Part shown: positions 38,785 to 54,237 of the stretch, piece by piece
How the letters are laid out: every line of letters begins with the position of its first letter
Numbering within the stretch: position 1 is the first letter of the stretch
From: Acidobacteriota bacterium
GTDB taxonomy: Bacteria > Acidobacteriota > Blastocatellia > Pyrinomonadales > Pyrinomonadaceae
Length of the DNA: 64,000 bases
NCBI GenBank assembly: GCA_019239425.1
Contig: JAFAZX010000095.1
Coordinates: forward strand, 124,001 to 188,000
Direction of reading: 5' to 3'
Notes under the pieces: generated by a model
What the model was told of the DNA's origin: nothing
Seen by the model: the letters and a program-made list of their open reading frames with translations, nothing else
Database searches by the model: none
Made by a program: the position numbers and the translations under genes

Positions 38785-41148
38785 TCAGCCCGCGCGCTCG
38801 TTGATCCAGACGGGCCTGGCGTTGCAGCCGGAGCCGTCGCTGCGCCAGCGCGGGCACGACCAGAAGAAGCTGCCGGCGGAGGTGGGGCCGCGCTTGAGCA
38901 TCGGCGTCTTGCAGAGGAGGCAGGGCGGGCCGGCTTCGGGCTCGGGGCGGGGCTCTTCGAGCGCGCCCTTGTCGTCGAACCAGCGCGCGCCGCGGCAGTC
39001 CGGGTAGCGCACGCAGGAGAGGAAGGCGCGCTTGCCCTTCTCCTTCGGCAGGCGCAGGCGCATCGCGCCGCCGCAGGTCTGGCAGGGAGTTTGTAAGAGC
39101 GCCTTGCGCTGCTTCGCGTTCTTCGGCGCGTCGCTCAGATAGCCGCACGCCTCGCGCCCTGCCGAGCACGCGAGGAACTTTCCCGCCGCGCCCTCGCGCT
39201 CGACCAAAAATCCTTCGCGCCCTTCCCTCTTGCACTTCGGGCAGTCGAGCGCGCCTTCGGGCCGCGGGAGTTGCCGCGCTTGTGCGGAGCCTTGCGAAGG
39301 GCGTTCGACCTCCGAGCCCGCGATCTGCGCGACCAGCTCCGAGACCATCCCGCGCACCTCGACCATGAAGGCGTCCAGCTCGTACTCGCGCCGCGCCATG
39401 CGCGAAAGCTTCTGCTCCCAGCGCCCCGTCAGCTCGGCCGACTTCAAAAGCGGCGACGGCAACATCTTGATGAGGGCCGCGCCCTTCGCCGTCGCGACGA
39501 GCGACTTCTTCTCGCGCGTGACGTACTCGCGTTTTAAAAGCGTCTCGATGATGGAGGCGCGCGTGGCGGGAGTCCCTAAGCCCGCCTCCTTCATCGCCAG
39601 ACGCAGCTCCTCGTCTTCAACTTTCTTCCCCGCCGTCTCCATCGCGCCCAGCAACGCCGACTCCGAGTAGCGCGGCGGCGCCTTCGTCTGCTTCGCCAGC
39701 GCCTCCGCGTTCAAGACCTCGGCCGGGTCTTTCGCCTTGAGGGCGGGAAGCTCCGCCGCCTCCTCTTCCTCCTCCTCGCCCGCCTTCTTCGCGCCCTCCT
39801 CGTTCGACCTCCCGCCGCGCCCCGGCGGCTCCACCTCGCGCCAGCCTGCCTTCAAGACCACCGTGCCGCGCGTGATGAAGCGCTCGCCTTCGGCTTCGGT
39901 AACGACGGTCGTACGCTCAAGCTCCGCGTCCGGGTAGAACGCGGCGAGGAAGCGGCGCGCGACCAGATCGTAAATCCGTTTCTCGTCGGGCGAGAGCGAG
40001 TCGCCCTTTATCTTCTGCTTCGTGGGGATGACGGCGTGGTGATCCGTGACCTTCTTGTCGTCCACGTGCCGGCTCGTCAATTTCGGCTTGCCGCCCGCGA
40101 GAATCTTCTCGATGAAGGGGACGTAAGGGCCGACCGAGGCGGCGCGGACGTGCGCCTCGATCTCCTCGGCCACGGCCTTCGAGAGGTGGCGCGAGGAGGT
40201 GCGCGGGTAGGTGAGAAATTTCTTCTCGTAGAGCGACTGCGCCAGCTCCAAAGTCTTCGCCGCCGTGAAGGCGTAGCGGACGTTGGCGGCGCGCTGCAAG
40301 GAGGTCAGGTCGTGCAGCAGCGGCGGCTTCTCGCGCGCGGCCTTCTTCTCGACCGACTGCACCGCGCCCTGCTTCCCCTGAACCTTTCGGACGACCGCTT
40401 CGGCGTCATCCTTCTTATCAAAACGACTGCCGTCCTTGCCGAACCAGCGACCGCGGTACTCGCCGCCGGGCGCGCGGAAGTCTGCGACGACCTCGAAGTA
40501 GTCCGTAGGCACGAACTCCGAAATCTCTCGGTCGCGCTCGACAATCAGGGCAAGCGTCGGCGTCTGGACGCGGCCGAGCGAGAAGACGCCCTCATGCCCC
40601 GCGCGGCGCGCGCGCACCGTCTGCGCGCGCGTCGCGTTGATGCCGACGAGCCAGTCTGCGCGCTGGCGCGCGTGCGCCGACTCGCGCAGCCCCTTGTACT
40701 CTTCGGCCGGCTTCAGGTTCCGAAAACCCTCCTGAATCGCCTCGCGCGTGAGCGACGAAATCCAAAGGCGCTCGACCGGCTTGCGGCAGCCCGCGAGCGT
40801 GTAGACGAGGTCGAAGATCAGCTCGCCCTCGCGCCCCGCGTCGGCCGCGTTGACGACCGACACCACGTCCTCGCGCCCGAGCAGCGCGCGGATAACGTTG
40901 AACTGTTCGAGCGTTCTTTCGGAAGGGTGGTACTTGAACTCTCCGGGCAGGATGGGCAAATCTTCTACGCGCCAGCGCTCGAACCGCGGGTCGTAAGCCT
41001 GCGGGTCGTCCAGCTCGACGAGGTGCCCGACGCACCACGTCACGATCTCCGACTCGCCCGAGATGAAGCCCTCGCCTCGCCGCGCCGCCCCCAAGGCCGC
41101 GGCCACGTCCCGCCCCATCGAAGGCTTCTCGGTGACGATGAGTCGCAT
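38785..41148 (-). CDS. topB: DNA topoisomerase III with three C-terminal zinc fingers
   Basis: A type IA topoisomerase, 787 residues. The Toprim domain has MRLIVTEKPSMGRDVAAALG and ADAGREGELIFDLVY; the active tyrosine is in FLTYPRTSSRHLS (consensus YPRTDS/T). Family signatures GRVQTPTLALIVERDREI and EAGLGTPATRASIIETLLKREYV are present. The C-terminus has three zinc motifs (CPKCKREG, CQTCGGAMRL, CLLCKTPML). It relaxes negative supercoils and resolves recombination intermediates. The stop of the upstream kinase is only two bases before its ATG, so the two are translationally linked. Confidence 0.95.
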   Translation of the reverse strand: MRLIVTEKPSMGRDVAAALGAARRGEGFISGESEIVTWCVGHLVELDDPQAYDPRFERWRVEDLPILPGEFKYHPSERTLEQFNVIRALLGREDVVSVVNAADAGREGELIFDLVYTLAGCRKPVERLWISSLTREAIQEGFRNLKPAEEYKGLRESAHARQRADWLVGINATRAQTVRARRAGHEGVFSLGRVQTPTLALIVERDREISEFVPTDYFEVVADFRAPGGEYRGRWFGKDGSRFDKKDDAEAVVRKVQGKQGAVQSVEKKAAREKPPLLHDLTSLQRAANVRYAFTAAKTLELAQSLYEKKFLTYPRTSSRHLSKAVAEEIEAHVRAASVGPYVPFIEKILAGGKPKLTSRHVDDKKVTDHHAVIPTKQKIKGDSLSPDEKRIYDLVARRFLAAFYPDAELERTTVVTEAEGERFITRGTVVLKAGWREVEPPGRGGRSNEEGAKKAGEEEEEEAAELPALKAKDPAEVLNAEALAKQTKAPPRYSESALLGAMETAGKKVEDEELRLAMKEAGLGTPATRASIIETLLKREYVTREKKSLVATAKGAALIKMLPSPLLKSAELTGRWEQKLSRMARREYELDAFMVEVRGMVSELVAQIAGSEVERPSQGSAQARQLPRPEGALDCPKCKREGREGFLVEREGAAGKFLACSAGREACGYLSDAPKNAKQRKALLQTPCQTCGGAMRLRLPKEKGKRAFLSCVRYPDCRGARWFDDKGALEEPRPEPEAGPPCLLCKTPMLKRGPTSAGSFFWSCPRWRSDGSGCNARPVWINERAG

Positions 41149-41150
41149 GC

Positions 41151-43358
<2,208 letters not shown>

Positions 43359-43364
43359 AAAGCT

Positions 43365-43431
43365 AATGATGAGTGATGAATGATGAATTGAAAGCGGGCT
43401 GCCTTTAATTCATCATTCATCACTCATCATT
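43365..43431. repeat. Perfect 25-bp inverted repeat with TGATGAA-type arms
   Basis: Arms 43365-43389 and 43407-43431 are exactly complementary around a 17-nt loop. The arms repeat the word ATGATGA. It lies seven bases from the start codon of the kinase gene, within its 5' leader, so it could block ribosome loading or mark a processing site as well as terminate the upstream gene. Confidence 0.85.
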
Positions 43432-43479
43432 CATCATTTCAGTTTTCTTGTCCCGTCACGCGGGACTCAGAGTGCCTTA

Positions 43480-44643
43480 TCAACCCTCGACGGCGTCGAG
43501 CACGCTCGTCGCCTTCTTCTCGTAGGCCGCGATGGCGGCCGCGTTCTGGCGCTCGACCTCGGTGAGCGCGGCGTCGGTGTACTTCGGGTTGGGCTTGTAC
43601 CAGTCGAAGCTCTTGAAGTAGCCCTGGAGCCAGCGATCCTTGAAGACCTTGCCGTGGCGCGCGTAAATCTCGTTGCGGAGCTTGCGCGCGTCTTCGAGGA
43701 ACATGCCTTCCAGCAGCGCGTTCGTGACCGGCGTCGTGCTCAGAGACTCCTTGACCTTGCGCTCGTAGGCGACGATGGTCTCGATGTTCTTCTTGTCCGT
43801 CTCGGACAGCTCCGGCTCCTTGTTGTCCTCGCGCGCCTCGTACCAGGGCTGGCTCCAGAAGTACTGCGCGAGCCACTCGGTCTTGAACTGCCGGCCGTGG
43901 CGCGCGTAGACCTCGTTGCGCAGCAGGCGCAGCTCGTTGAGGCTCAGGCCCTTGAGCATCTCCTCGGTGACGAGCCGGTTCTCGAAGTGCTCCATGTCGC
44001 CGGGCGAGATGGCGGCGTGGCGCTGCTTGCGCTGCGCGGCTTCGATGGCGGTGAGGTTCTTGCGCTCGGTCGCCGTGAGCTGGCGCGCGTCGTAGCTGGG
44101 GTCGGCCTTGTACCAGTAGCGGTCTTCGAAGTAGCTCTTGAGCCACGGGTCGTCGTCGAACGGCTTGCCGCGGACGGCCTCGACCTCGGCGCGCAGCACC
44201 TGCCACTCGGCCGAGGAGTGCGTGCCGAGCTTCTCCTCGGTCATCTCCTTCGCCTGCCACCAGCGCAGGTCGCCCGGCTCGATCTGGTCGTGCTGCTCGG
44301 CCTCCAGCTCGCGGATGAGGTCGAGGTTCTCGCGCTCGGTCTCGTTGAGCAGCGAATTGGTGAAGCCGGGGTTCGGCTTGTACCACGCCTGATCCTTCAG
44401 GTAGCCCTGGATGTCGCGGTCTTTGAAGATGCGGCCGTGGCGCCCGAAGACGACGCCGCGCAGGAGCTTGAGGCTCCCGAGGTCTACGTCCTTGAGCTGT
44501 TCGCGGGTCGCCTTCTGCTTCGCGTAGTCGATGGCTTCGAGCTTTTTGAAGGCGTCGTCCTGCGCGGGGCAGAGGGCCGCCGCGAGCAGGACGAGGGCGG
44601 CCGCGGCCGCCGCCCTTCTTAATTTGTCTGGCAGTTTCTTCAT
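43480..44643 (-). CDS. Secreted protein with four YARHG domains, 387 aa
   Basis: A signal peptide (AAAAALVLLAAALCPAQ) is followed by four YARHG units, each about 85 residues: LLRGVVFGRHGRIFKD, LRAEVEAVRGKPFDD (degenerate), LRNEVYARHGRQFKTEW and LRNEIYARHGKVFKDRW, each ending in a WYKP/WYEA or similar motif and a (L/V)(S/T)(E/A)xE(R/K) helix. YARHG modules are extracellular and often coupled to protein kinases. Its neighbour kinase carries one. The two genes form a pair in one strand direction, separated by the inverted repeat. Confidence 0.85.
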   Translation of the reverse strand: MKKLPDKLRRAAAAAALVLLAAALCPAQDDAFKKLEAIDYAKQKATREQLKDVDLGSLKLLRGVVFGRHGRIFKDRDIQGYLKDQAWYKPNPGFTNSLLNETERENLDLIRELEAEQHDQIEPGDLRWWQAKEMTEEKLGTHSSAEWQVLRAEVEAVRGKPFDDDPWLKSYFEDRYWYKADPSYDARQLTATERKNLTAIEAAQRKQRHAAISPGDMEHFENRLVTEEMLKGLSLNELRLLRNEVYARHGRQFKTEWLAQYFWSQPWYEAREDNKEPELSETDKKNIETIVAYERKVKESLSTTPVTNALLEGMFLEDARKLRNEIYARHGKVFKDRWLQGYFKSFDWYKPNPKYTDAALTEVERQNAAAIAAYEKKATSVLDAVEG

Positions 44644-44694
44644 AAGGGGGAACGCTCCTTCCAGCGCGTCCTGTCTGTTTAAAGTTAACGGGGG

Positions 44695-45501
44695 TTACTT
44701 GTCCTTCGCGGGGGCGACGAAGCGCGCGACGCCGTCGGCAATCGACTCGGCCATGCGCCTCTGCCCCTCCTCGGTCTTGATGAACTCGGCGTCGTCCGCG
44801 TTCGAGAGGACGACCATCTCAATCGTTACGACGGGCACTTCCGAAAAGATCGAGCCCGTCAGGGCGCCGCCCTGGTCGTGCCCGACCTTCGTCTGGTTGT
44901 CGGTGCGCACGCCGTTGTCGTTGAGCGCGCCCTGCAAGCCTTCGGCGAGCCCGGCGTGGACGGCCTCGGCCGCGCGGCGGCTCCCTTCTATAACGCCGGG
45001 GCCGGGGCCGGTCGTTCCGTCTTTGGCCTTGCCCTGCCGGTCTGGGTAGTAGATGGCGAAGCCGCGCTCGGTGCTCGCGTCGCAGTGGAGGCGGATCATC
45101 AAGGCGGCGCGCGCGCGGTTGGCGACGAGCGCGCGCTCCTTGTTCTTGACCAGCTCCCCCTCCGAAGACTTCGTCATGACGACTTCGTAGCCGCGCGCCT
45201 CAAGCGCCTCGCGCAGCTTCGAGGCGACGGCCCAATCGACGTGCGTCTCGCTCGTCCCGTTCTGGACGTTCTGGCCGCTGGCGACCTCGGACGGATGGCC
45301 GGGGTCGATGCAGACGACGGTGCGGCCCGAGTCCGGGACGTCCGTCTTAACGTCTGCCTTCGTCGGCTCGGCCGTCTTCGAGACCTTGGACGCGGGCTTG
45401 GGTGGGGCGGATGTCCTTCGACCCTTCCCCCGCCTGACCTGCGCCGCGGCGGCGCCGAGGATGAGTGCGAACAGAAGGGCGAGCGTGGCGAGGAGTCTCA
45501 T
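44695..45501 (-). CDS. N-acetylmuramoyl-L-alanine amidase, secreted
   Basis: AmiC-type (Amidase_3) enzyme cleaving peptidoglycan cross-links between muramic acid and L-alanine. The start was set at MRLLATLALLFALILGAAAAQ, a signal peptide; the open frame upstream is spurious. Zinc residues are visible in CIDPGHPSE, ETHVDWAVASKLREAL, IRLHCDAS and TIEMVVLSN. Lysine/proline-rich linker between the signal and the catalytic domain. 268 residues. Expressed with the YARHG gene on the same strand, downstream of it after the 50-nt gap in reverse order; cell-wall remodelling linked to kinase signalling is a plausible but unproven theme. Confidence 0.9.
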   Translation of the reverse strand: MRLLATLALLFALILGAAAAQVRRGKGRRTSAPPKPASKVSKTAEPTKADVKTDVPDSGRTVVCIDPGHPSEVASGQNVQNGTSETHVDWAVASKLREALEARGYEVVMTKSSEGELVKNKERALVANRARAALMIRLHCDASTERGFAIYYPDRQGKAKDGTTGPGPGVIEGSRRAAEAVHAGLAEGLQGALNDNGVRTDNQTKVGHDQGGALTGSIFSEVPVVTIEMVVLSNADDAEFIKTEEGQRRMAESIADGVARFVAPAKDK

Positions 45502-45688
45502 CTGGGTTAAAACCGACGGGCGCTGTTCACGGGCGTGATTTGATGATAAAAAAGCGTTCGAGTTAAAGCGCCCCGTGTCGCCTCGGCCGGCGGCCGCCGG
45601 CGGCGCCCGGGCATTATTCGACTCGGCCGGACGCGTTGTCAAACCACACCCCCTTTGGGTGGCGGCACGAGCGCCGCCCCGACCGCGC

Positions 45689-46483
45689 ATGACCGCGAGA
45701 ACCCTCGACCGACTCTCCATCCGACGACGCCCGCGCGGGCTGCCGCTGATGCGGCAGTGGTGGGGCAAGCTCCTCTTCATGCACTGGCCGGTGGCGGTCA
45801 GCGCGCTCCGGCCGCTCGTCCCGCCGCAGCTCTCCATCGACACCTACGGCGGGCAGGCGTGGGTCGGCGTGGTGCCGTTCCGGATGTGGGGCGTGCGCGC
45901 CTCTTTCGCGCCGCCCGTGCCGGGCCTCAACGACTTCCTTGAGCTGAACGTGCGCACCTACGTCCACCACCAGGGCGTGCCCGGCGTCTGGTTCCACTCG
46001 CTCGACATCGACAGCGCCGTCGCCACCTGGGGCGCGCGCCGCTTCTTCTACCTGCCCTACCACCAGGCCGAGATGAGCCTGCGCCAGCAGGGTGACGCCA
46101 TCGACTACTCCTCCGCGCGCACGCAAAGGGACGCGCCGCCCGCCGCCTTCCGCGGCCGTTGGACAATCGGCGAGAGCCTGCCGGCCTCCGAGCCCGACTC
46201 GCTCGAATTCTTCCTCACGGAGCGCTACTGCCTCTACTCGGTCAACGACGAACAGCTCTACCGCTGCCGCATCCACCACGCGCCCTGGCCCCTGCGCGCG
46301 GCCGAGGTCGGCGACTTCGACTCCTCCATGCTCGAAGCGCTCGGCGTCGCCACGCCCCCCGTCGCGCCCCTCCTCCACTACGCCGAAGAGCTGAAGGTGG
46401 ACATCTGGCCGCTCCTCCGCGTCGGGCAAACCACCCGCGACCACGTCTTCGAGCCCGCCGGCGCGTCCGAGCTTGTTGGATGA
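45689..46483 (+). CDS. DUF2071 (YqjF-like) family protein
   Basis: Conserved DUF2071 motifs are present: FMHWPVAVSALRPLVPPQLSIDTYGGQAWVGVVPF, ELNVRTYVHHQGVPGVWFHSLDID and YHQAEMSLR. The family is of unknown function, with a tunnel-like beta fold. 264 residues. The gene is alone on the plus strand, divergent from the amidase and convergent with the propeller gene after it. Confidence 0.88.
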   Translation: MTARTLDRLSIRRRPRGLPLMRQWWGKLLFMHWPVAVSALRPLVPPQLSIDTYGGQAWVGVVPFRMWGVRASFAPPVPGLNDFLELNVRTYVHHQGVPGVWFHSLDIDSAVATWGARRFFYLPYHQAEMSLRQQGDAIDYSSARTQRDAPPAAFRGRWTIGESLPASEPDSLEFFLTERYCLYSVNDEQLYRCRIHHAPWPLRAAEVGDFDSSMLEALGVATPPVAPLLHYAEELKVDIWPLLRVGQTTRDHVFEPAGASELVG

Positions 46484-46486
46484 AAT

Positions 46487-47653
46487 TCAGCGTGCCGCGC
46501 GGGCGGGCAGTTCGGCTAGCCGGCCGACCTTGTCGGAGTTCAGCTCGGTGAACCAGAGGTTGCCGTCCGGCCCCAGGATGATGCGGTGCATCACCGTGTC
46601 GCTCGTCTCGACGGGGTAGGAGGTGAAGTCCTTCGCCGAGAGGCCGCCGGGCCGGGCCTTGAGGATGGCCTTGTCGATTCTGACGATGTTGTCGGGCGCC
46701 GTCGGGTCGGGGTTGTTGTGGTCTACGTACTGCTGCACCCAGAGGTTGCCCTCGTGGTCGAAGGCCAGCCCGGCGAGGATGACGTTCGCGTGCGACTTCG
46801 GCACGGCGAACTCGGTGATGCTGCAGTCGCGCTCGACGCGCCCCACGCGGTTGCCGGCCTCCTCCGTGAACCACATGCGTCCGTCGGGCCCCGGCACGAC
46901 GGCGATGGGGCGGCTGTTGGGGGTCGGGATGGCGAACTCCGTCACCTCGCCGTACGGCGTGACGCGCGCGATCTTGTTGCCGACCAGCTCCGTCACCCAC
47001 ATGTTGCCGTCCGGCCCCTTCTTGATGTAGATGGGCACGCTGCCGACCGTCGGGAGCGCGTAGGTCTGCACCTTCCCGTCGGGCGTGATGCGCCCCACGG
47101 TGCCCGTCCCCTTCCCCGTGAACCAGACGGTCTTGCCGTCCGGGCCGATGCCCAAACCGTGCGGGTGCGTGTTGATCTTGTCCGGGCAGGAGCTACAGTC
47201 GAGGCGCACGTCGTAGTCTTCGAGAATCTGCCCGTCCTCGTTCAGCTTCACGATGCGACCGTGGAACTCAAGCGTCAGCCAGATGTTCCCCGCCGCGTCG
47301 AACTCGATGCCGTGGGGACCGCTGCCCTGCGGCATCCGGAACAGGCGCGTCCGGCCGTCGCGGGTGACGCGCACGAGCGTGTCGTAGTTCTGCCCCGTGA
47401 CCCAGAGGTCGCCGCGGCGGCGCTCGTCGAAGGTGATTTCGTGCGTCGAGCCCATCGGCGCGCCCCCGTCGCGCGCGACGTGGCAGTCGCCCTGCGCTGA
47501 AGGCTGTGCCTCGCCCGCGTATTTGATGGGGAACTCCTCGATGCTCGGCGGCGGCCCCGCCTGCGCGTAGCAGGCGGCCGCGAGGGCGATGGCGAGGGCC
47601 GGCGCGGCGAGCGCGGCCTTGGCTCCGAAGGCGTGCGGTGAAGTCTTCATCAT
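46487..47653 (-). CDS. Virginiamycin B lyase-like beta-propeller, secreted
   Basis: A signal peptide (AALAAPALAIALAAACYAQ) is followed by a seven-blade-type propeller with repeated (P/D)G(N)(L/M/I)W(F/V/L)T strand signatures (GNIWLTLEF, GNMWVTEL, GRMWFTEEAGN, GNLWVQQY, GNLWFTELN), the signature of virginiamycin B lyase (Vgb)/NHL relatives. The first blade carries HGIEFDAAGN and there are two cysteines in a CSSCPD stretch, unusual in Vgb. GGAG precedes the ATG. It is the third gene downstream of the porin-cytochrome pair and likely shares their transcript. Whether it opens lactones or is only a binding propeller is unknown. Confidence 0.85.
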   Translation of the reverse strand: MMKTSPHAFGAKAALAAPALAIALAAACYAQAGPPPSIEEFPIKYAGEAQPSAQGDCHVARDGGAPMGSTHEITFDERRRGDLWVTGQNYDTLVRVTRDGRTRLFRMPQGSGPHGIEFDAAGNIWLTLEFHGRIVKLNEDGQILEDYDVRLDCSSCPDKINTHPHGLGIGPDGKTVWFTGKGTGTVGRITPDGKVQTYALPTVGSVPIYIKKGPDGNMWVTELVGNKIARVTPYGEVTEFAIPTPNSRPIAVVPGPDGRMWFTEEAGNRVGRVERDCSITEFAVPKSHANVILAGLAFDHEGNLWVQQYVDHNNPDPTAPDNIVRIDKAILKARPGGLSAKDFTSYPVETSDTVMHRIILGPDGNLWFTELNSDKVGRLAELPARAAR

Positions 47654-47679
47654 TATCTCCCGAGGTCTGCGGCCGGTCT

Positions 47680-51891
<4,212 letters not shown>

Positions 51892-51897
51892 GACGAA

Positions 51898-54051
51898 TCA
51901 GAAGTTGAACCGGAGCGTGCCGAAGAGCGCGTAGAGCGGCTTCGACGGGTTGATGACCGTGTCGTCGGGCGTGCAGAAGCTGGCGACGTTGGGCGGGCAG
52001 TTGCGCGAACGGTCGGTGTAGATGTCGCGGAAGCCACGCCCGGGCTTGAGCATCGACGCGCCGAAGTTGAGCGTGATGTTGTTGATGAGCCGCGGGCGAT
52101 ACGCGACGCCGACCGACAGGTCTTCGCCGATGTCGTGGCGGATGTGGTTCTGGAAGAGAAGATATTCGAGCGGCTCGGTGCGTTGGAAGCGCAGGTGGTT
52201 GAAGTTGAAGACGGCCTTGATGCGCTGCGTCAGCTCGATGTCGTAGCCGAGGTTGCCGATGACGATGCCGGGGTTGACGTAGTTCGCCTGCCCCTGCGTC
52301 TTGCTGCTGCGAAGCGAAGGCAGAAGGCTCAAAGGCTGCACTAAGCCCACGCCCGTGCCGACGAGCGGGATGCCGACGCGATTCCAAAAAGAGAACTGCC
52401 CGCCCGCGAAGTTCGGGTCGTCCAGAATCGCGTCGAAGCCCGTCGCCTTTCCGTCGGTCGGGTTCTTGTCGCCCGAGGCGAAGAAGAAAGAGGCGCGGAA
52501 GCGTTGGAAGTCCTTATCCAAAGACGCCTCGGCCGCGGCCATCTGCGCCCTGACGCGCGTCTTGCGGCCGGCGATGGGGTTGCGCGAGTCGGTGCCGAGC
52601 GCGAAGTAGTAGGAGTTGGTCAGGTTGATGCGCCCGACGTGGCCGTCGCCCGAGAGGCCGAAGTAGCCGACCTTCAAAGAGTGCGGCCGCACGTCGCCGA
52701 CGACGGCCGGGCGGACTTTGAAGCCGTTGCGGTCGTACTCGATGCCGGCGCGGTCGTCGTTGAAATGAAAACTGGCCTGCGCCGTGTAGCCCTTCGCCAG
52801 AAAGTCCTGCTTGAAGAGGTTGGCGACGTAGACGTTCTGCCGCCGCCGGTCGAAGCGGTTCAAACCGCTGTTGGTGTCCTTCTCAAGCTGCGCGAAGTAG
52901 GCGAGGTTGAACTGGTACTGGTTGTTCTTGAAGGCGCCGAAGATGCGCGCGCCGAGGTTGTTGTCGGCGTAGATGAAGCCGCGGAAGTCGGAGACGAACG
53001 GCTGGATGCCCGCGCGAATCGAAATCGCGTCGTAGTTCGCGTTCACGTCTTCGAGCTTGACCTCGGCGAAGGCTTCTTCGAAGGAGAAGTGCCAGTCGGT
53101 GCGGGTCGTGCCGCGGCGGGGGTCGATGTTGATGACGCCCTGCTCGCGCGCGCGGACGTAGTTCGGGACGCTGAAGGTGGGCGAGAGCTTGATCGCCCAC
53201 TGGCGCGGCTTGAAGGTCGTGTCGCCGCTGAACATCTCGAGCGAGAACTGCAAGACCTGGTTGAAGGCGAGCACCTCGGGCTTGTTGAAGGCTTCGGCGG
53301 TGCCGGGGCGTGCGCTGCTCGGGTTCGAGGGGATGGGCGTCCGCTGCTGCTGGACGGCCGTGAAGCTCGTCCCCGAAAGGATCATGAAGACGTGCTGGCC
53401 GAAGATGGGGTAGTCGCCTTTAAGAATGCTCTGGTCGTAAGGGTTGAGCGCGCTGCCGTGTCGGAAGAGGATGTCGCGGCCGCGCGAGACGCCGCCGTAG
53501 CGCTCGTACTCGGGGAAGCTGATGCGCCAGCGGTCGCGGACGGGCACGCGGTCGGGCGCGGTCGGGGCTTCGGTCGCAACGCTGGAAGAGCCCGCGTAGC
53601 CGTTCGGCTCGCCCTCGTCGCCCTTACCCGGGGGAGGCGTCGAGGGCGCGGGCGTGCCCTCCTTCGGAGCAAGCACGATGTCGAGCTTCGTATCTTGCCC
53701 CGGCTCGACGCCCACGTTCTCGACCGCTTCGCCGCGCGCGATGGCGAAGGGGCCGTACTTGACCTTGCTGTCGAAGCTCGCCTTGAACGGCGCTTCCAGG
53801 CGGACGCGGTAGGCGCCCGCGGGGAGGCCGAGCGTGTAAGACCCGTCGGCTTTCGTCTTTGCTCGATAGGCGCGCGAGCTGATTTGATTGACGGCGACGA
53901 CCACGGCGCCCCCGACGCCCTTCGGCATCGTGCCGGGCGAGTCGAGGACGCGCCCCGTCAGGCGCCCGCGCTCCTGCGCGAAGGCCGCGGGCGCGCAGAG
54001 GAGCAAGGCGGCGCACGTCGTCAAAAGAATCCGGGGGATGCAGGGAGTCAT
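51898..54051 (-). CDS. Outer-membrane beta-barrel with carboxypeptidase-regulatory N-domain, 717 aa
   Basis: A signal peptide (ILLTTCAALLLCAPAAFAQ) precedes a CarboxypepD_reg-like sandwich (GRLTGRVLDSPG ... AYRVRLEAPFKASFDSKVKYG) and a Ser/Pro linker. From about residue 190 the sequence is alternating aromatic/hydrophobic strands (YNFNLAYFAQLEKDT-type) typical of an outer-membrane barrel, closing with the final strand LYALFGTLRFNF. The start ATG is at 54051; a longer upstream frame lacks a ribosome-binding site. A TTGTCG-17-TAAAAG promoter is present. It lies six nt before the cytochrome gene. Together they resemble porin-cytochrome conduits, though not a homologue I can name. Confidence 0.85.
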   Translation of the reverse strand: MTPCIPRILLTTCAALLLCAPAAFAQERGRLTGRVLDSPGTMPKGVGGAVVVAVNQISSRAYRAKTKADGSYTLGLPAGAYRVRLEAPFKASFDSKVKYGPFAIARGEAVENVGVEPGQDTKLDIVLAPKEGTPAPSTPPPGKGDEGEPNGYAGSSSVATEAPTAPDRVPVRDRWRISFPEYERYGGVSRGRDILFRHGSALNPYDQSILKGDYPIFGQHVFMILSGTSFTAVQQQRTPIPSNPSSARPGTAEAFNKPEVLAFNQVLQFSLEMFSGDTTFKPRQWAIKLSPTFSVPNYVRAREQGVINIDPRRGTTRTDWHFSFEEAFAEVKLEDVNANYDAISIRAGIQPFVSDFRGFIYADNNLGARIFGAFKNNQYQFNLAYFAQLEKDTNSGLNRFDRRRQNVYVANLFKQDFLAKGYTAQASFHFNDDRAGIEYDRNGFKVRPAVVGDVRPHSLKVGYFGLSGDGHVGRINLTNSYYFALGTDSRNPIAGRKTRVRAQMAAAEASLDKDFQRFRASFFFASGDKNPTDGKATGFDAILDDPNFAGGQFSFWNRVGIPLVGTGVGLVQPLSLLPSLRSSKTQGQANYVNPGIVIGNLGYDIELTQRIKAVFNFNHLRFQRTEPLEYLLFQNHIRHDIGEDLSVGVAYRPRLINNITLNFGASMLKPGRGFRDIYTDRSRNCPPNVASFCTPDDTVINPSKPLYALFGTLRFNF

Positions 54052-54088
54052 CTTTGCGTCTGAATTAAAATAAACGATGGGCGGCTTT

Positions 54089-54117
54089 CTTTTAGCACGC
54101 CCGCGCGCCGCCGACAA
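54089..54117 (-). promoter_or_regulatory. Candidate sigma-70 promoter of the barrel-cytochrome operon
   Basis: On the minus strand TTGTCG (54117-54112) and TAAAAG (54094-54089) are 17 nt apart, 37 nt before the ATG. Faces the GlcG-like promoter across the intergenic region. Confidence 0.5.
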
Positions 54118-54166
54118 TAAAATTTATCTTTCACTTCGAGCATGGGCCGCCTGGCGGAAAAGTATC

Positions 54167-54194
54167 TTGACTGAAAGCCGCGAGGTGATACATT
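54167..54194 (+). promoter_or_regulatory. Candidate sigma-70 promoter of the GlcG/HbpS-like gene
   Basis: TTGACT (54167-54172) and TACATT (54189-54194) are 16 nt apart and 43 nt before the ATG. The best promoter match in the window. Confidence 0.55.
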
Positions 54195-54237
54195 GTCGGC
54201 CAAGCGGCGGGAACGCCCGCGTCTTCAACCCCGGACG